DNA of 7,312 nt from an uncultured bacterium (GTDB lineage Bacteria > Spirochaetota > Brevinematia > DTOW01). The DNA lies in contig CALFVP010000020.1 of the NCBI GenBank assembly GCA_937928175.1, positions 1-7,312 of the forward strand, in the 5' to 3' direction. The notes below the pieces were generated by a model. That model saw only the letters and a program-made list of their open reading frames with translations, was not told the origin of the DNA and made no database searches. Positions within the stretch are counted from its first letter, which is position 1. Each line of letters opens with the position of its first letter. Below, in pieces: positions 6,601-7,312 of the stretch. Made by a program: the position numbers and the translations under genes.

Positions 6601-6606
6601 TATCAT
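6601..6606 (+). promoter_or_regulatory. Possible -10 element for gyrA
   Basis: TATCAT, the same hexamer proposed as the -10 of the gene at 3752, lies just before the 15-bp repeat block. Transcription from it would start near 6613, so the repeats would lie in the 5' untranslated leader. No convincing -35 is seen at 16-18 nt upstream, so this is weak. Confidence 0.3.
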
Positions 6607-6610
6607 TTAA

Positions 6611-6670
6611 AGTTTTTTAAAAACAAGTTTTTTAAAAACGAGTTTTTTAAAACAATGTTTTTTAAAACCG
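6611..6670. repeat. Four tandem 15-bp repeats in the gyrA leader
   Basis: Four contiguous 15-bp units start at 6611, 6626, 6641 and 6656: AGTTTTTTAAAAACA, AGTTTTTTAAAAACG, AGTTTTTTAAAACAA and TGTTTTTTAAAACCG. Each is itself near-palindromic around TTTTAAAA (GTTTTTT/AAAAAC arms). The last unit abuts the gyrA Shine-Dalgarno sequence. The units drift slightly toward the 3' end, so the array is not a recent perfect duplication. Possible roles are DNA bending or melting at the promoter, a protein-binding array, or a structured or A/U-rich leader. Confidence 0.9.
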
Positions 6671-6678
6671 AGGTGGGG
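6670..6678 (+). promoter_or_regulatory. Shine-Dalgarno site of gyrA
   Basis: GAGGTGGGG ends 2 nt before ATG 6681, and its GAGGTG core gives about 5 nt spacing. It fixes the gyrA start. Confidence 0.8.
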
Positions 6679-6680
6679 AA

Positions 6681-7312
6681 ATGGGAAGGATAATAGAAAC
6701 AGTACTTGAAGATGAGGTAAAAAAATCTTACCTTACTTACGCAATGAGTGTAATAGTAAGTAGGGCATTACCAGATGTAAGAGATGGACTAAAACCTGTT
6801 CAAAGAAGAATACTTTATACAATGTATGAACTTGGATTAACACATAATGCACAATACAAGAAATGTGCTAGAATTGTAGGAGATACTTTGGGTAAATATC
6901 ACCCACACGGTGATACTTCAGTATACGAAGCACTAGTTAGGTTAGCACAAGATTTTAACATGAGGTACCCACTTATAGATGGACAGGGAAACTTTGGATC
7001 TATAGACGGGGATCCTCCAGCAGCAATGAGATACTCAGAAGCAAGACTTGAGAAAATAGCAGAAGAAATACTAAAAGACATTGATAAAGAAACAGTAGAC
7101 TTTAAACCTAACTTTGATAACTCGCTTAAAGAACCATCTGTATTACCAGGAATGTTACCAAACCTACTATTAAACGGAGCAAACGGTATAGCTGTAGGAA
7201 TGGCAACAAACATACCTACCCATAACCTAAAAGAAGTGGCAGAAGCAATAATATACTACATAGACAACAAAGATTGCACAGTAAAAGATTTAATGAAATT
7301 CATAAAAGGACC
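6681..7312 (+). CDS. gyrA: DNA gyrase subunit A (N-terminal part, runs off right edge)
   Basis: The A subunit of DNA gyrase cuts and rejoins DNA, with GyrB, to introduce negative supercoils. The first 210 codons are visible. They start MGRIIETVLEDEVKKSYLTY and continue with AMSVIVSRALPDVRDGLKPV (21-40) and QRRILY (41-46), the winged-helix DNA-binding region. GKYHPHGDTSVYEALVRLAQ (71-90) is followed by DGQGNFGSIDGDPPAAMRYSEARL, with the catalytic tyrosine at Y118 (Y122 in E. coli). The GDPPAAMRY form and the lack of the ParC-type FGSPDD sequence favour GyrA over ParC. The residues equivalent to the E. coli quinolone positions S83 and D87 are T79 and E83. Full-length GyrA is about 800-900 residues, so roughly three quarters lies beyond the window. 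It follows guaB by 99 nt and is preceded by the 15-bp repeat array. Confidence 0.97.
   Translation, partial: MGRIIETVLEDEVKKSYLTYAMSVIVSRALPDVRDGLKPVQRRILYTMYELGLTHNAQYKKCARIVGDTLGKYHPHGDTSVYEALVRLAQDFNMRYPLIDGQGNFGSIDGDPPAAMRYSEARLEKIAEEILKDIDKETVDFKPNFDNSLKEPSVLPGMLPNLLLNGANGIAVGMATNIPTHNLKEVAEAIIYYIDNKDCTVKDLMKFIKG

Noticed and set aside
6611..6670. The 15-bp repeats as a CRISPR array or an oriC unwinding element
   Set aside because: There are no spacers between units, and the units are too short for CRISPR. No DnaA-box-like TTATCCACA sequence was seen anywhere nearby, so an origin is not supported.
6582..6680. Rho-independent terminator between guaB and gyrA
   Set aside because: The only inverted repeats are the AT-only GTTTTTT/AAAAAC units, which lack a GC-rich stem. 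Standard termination is not supported.

Overview
The window comes from an AT-rich bacterial chromosome carrying ordinary housekeeping and membrane genes. Codon use is strongly skewed to ATA (Ile), AGA (Arg), CTA (Leu) and GTA (Val). That skew is often seen in low-GC thermophiles, and CHASE2-type adenylate cyclases are frequent in spirochaetes. A low-GC, possibly thermophilic or spirochaete-related bacterium is therefore a reasonable guess, but the lineage is not proven by this sequence. No mobile element, CRISPR array, phage gene or defence system is visible.

Layout. Bases 1-1341 are a leftward unit: a CorA-type metal channel (385-1341), followed 2 nt later by the 5' part of an OppB/DppB-type ABC transporter permease (2-382, running off the left edge). 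A short divergent region (1342-1443) separates this from a rightward 720-residue CHASE2 class III adenylate cyclase (1444-3606). Its stop codon overlaps, by 3 bases, the 3' end of a leftward tRNA-Lys(TTT) gene (3604-3676). A compact bidirectional promoter (3692-3745) serves the tRNA and a rightward secreted protein of unknown function (3752-5041). Then follow rightward guaB, encoding IMP dehydrogenase (5109-6581), and the first 210 codons of gyrA (6681 to the right edge).

Expression signals are more notable than gene content. CorA, guaB and gyrA have strong Shine-Dalgarno sequences. The cyclase and the secreted protein have none, and each has a -10-like hexamer placed so that transcription should begin at or within about a base of the ATG, which suggests leaderless mRNAs. 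The tRNA-Lys and secreted-protein promoters appear to share one palindromic -35 box (TTTGCAAA) read on opposite strands with identical 18-nt spacers. Immediately before the gyrA ribosome binding site lie four tandem 15-bp units built on GTTTTTTAAAA(A)C, which is the most unusual non-coding element here. A perfect 20-bp palindrome sits across the stop codon of the secreted-protein gene.

No shared pathway links the genes. GuaB (GTP synthesis) and GyrA (DNA topology) are essential housekeeping enzymes, the cyclase makes a second messenger, and CorA and the permease handle ion and oligopeptide or related solute traffic at the inner membrane. I do not see an obviously new multi-gene system. The best leads are the leaderless and shared-promoter architecture, the gyrA leader repeats, the CorA GMS variant and the uncharacterised exported protein.
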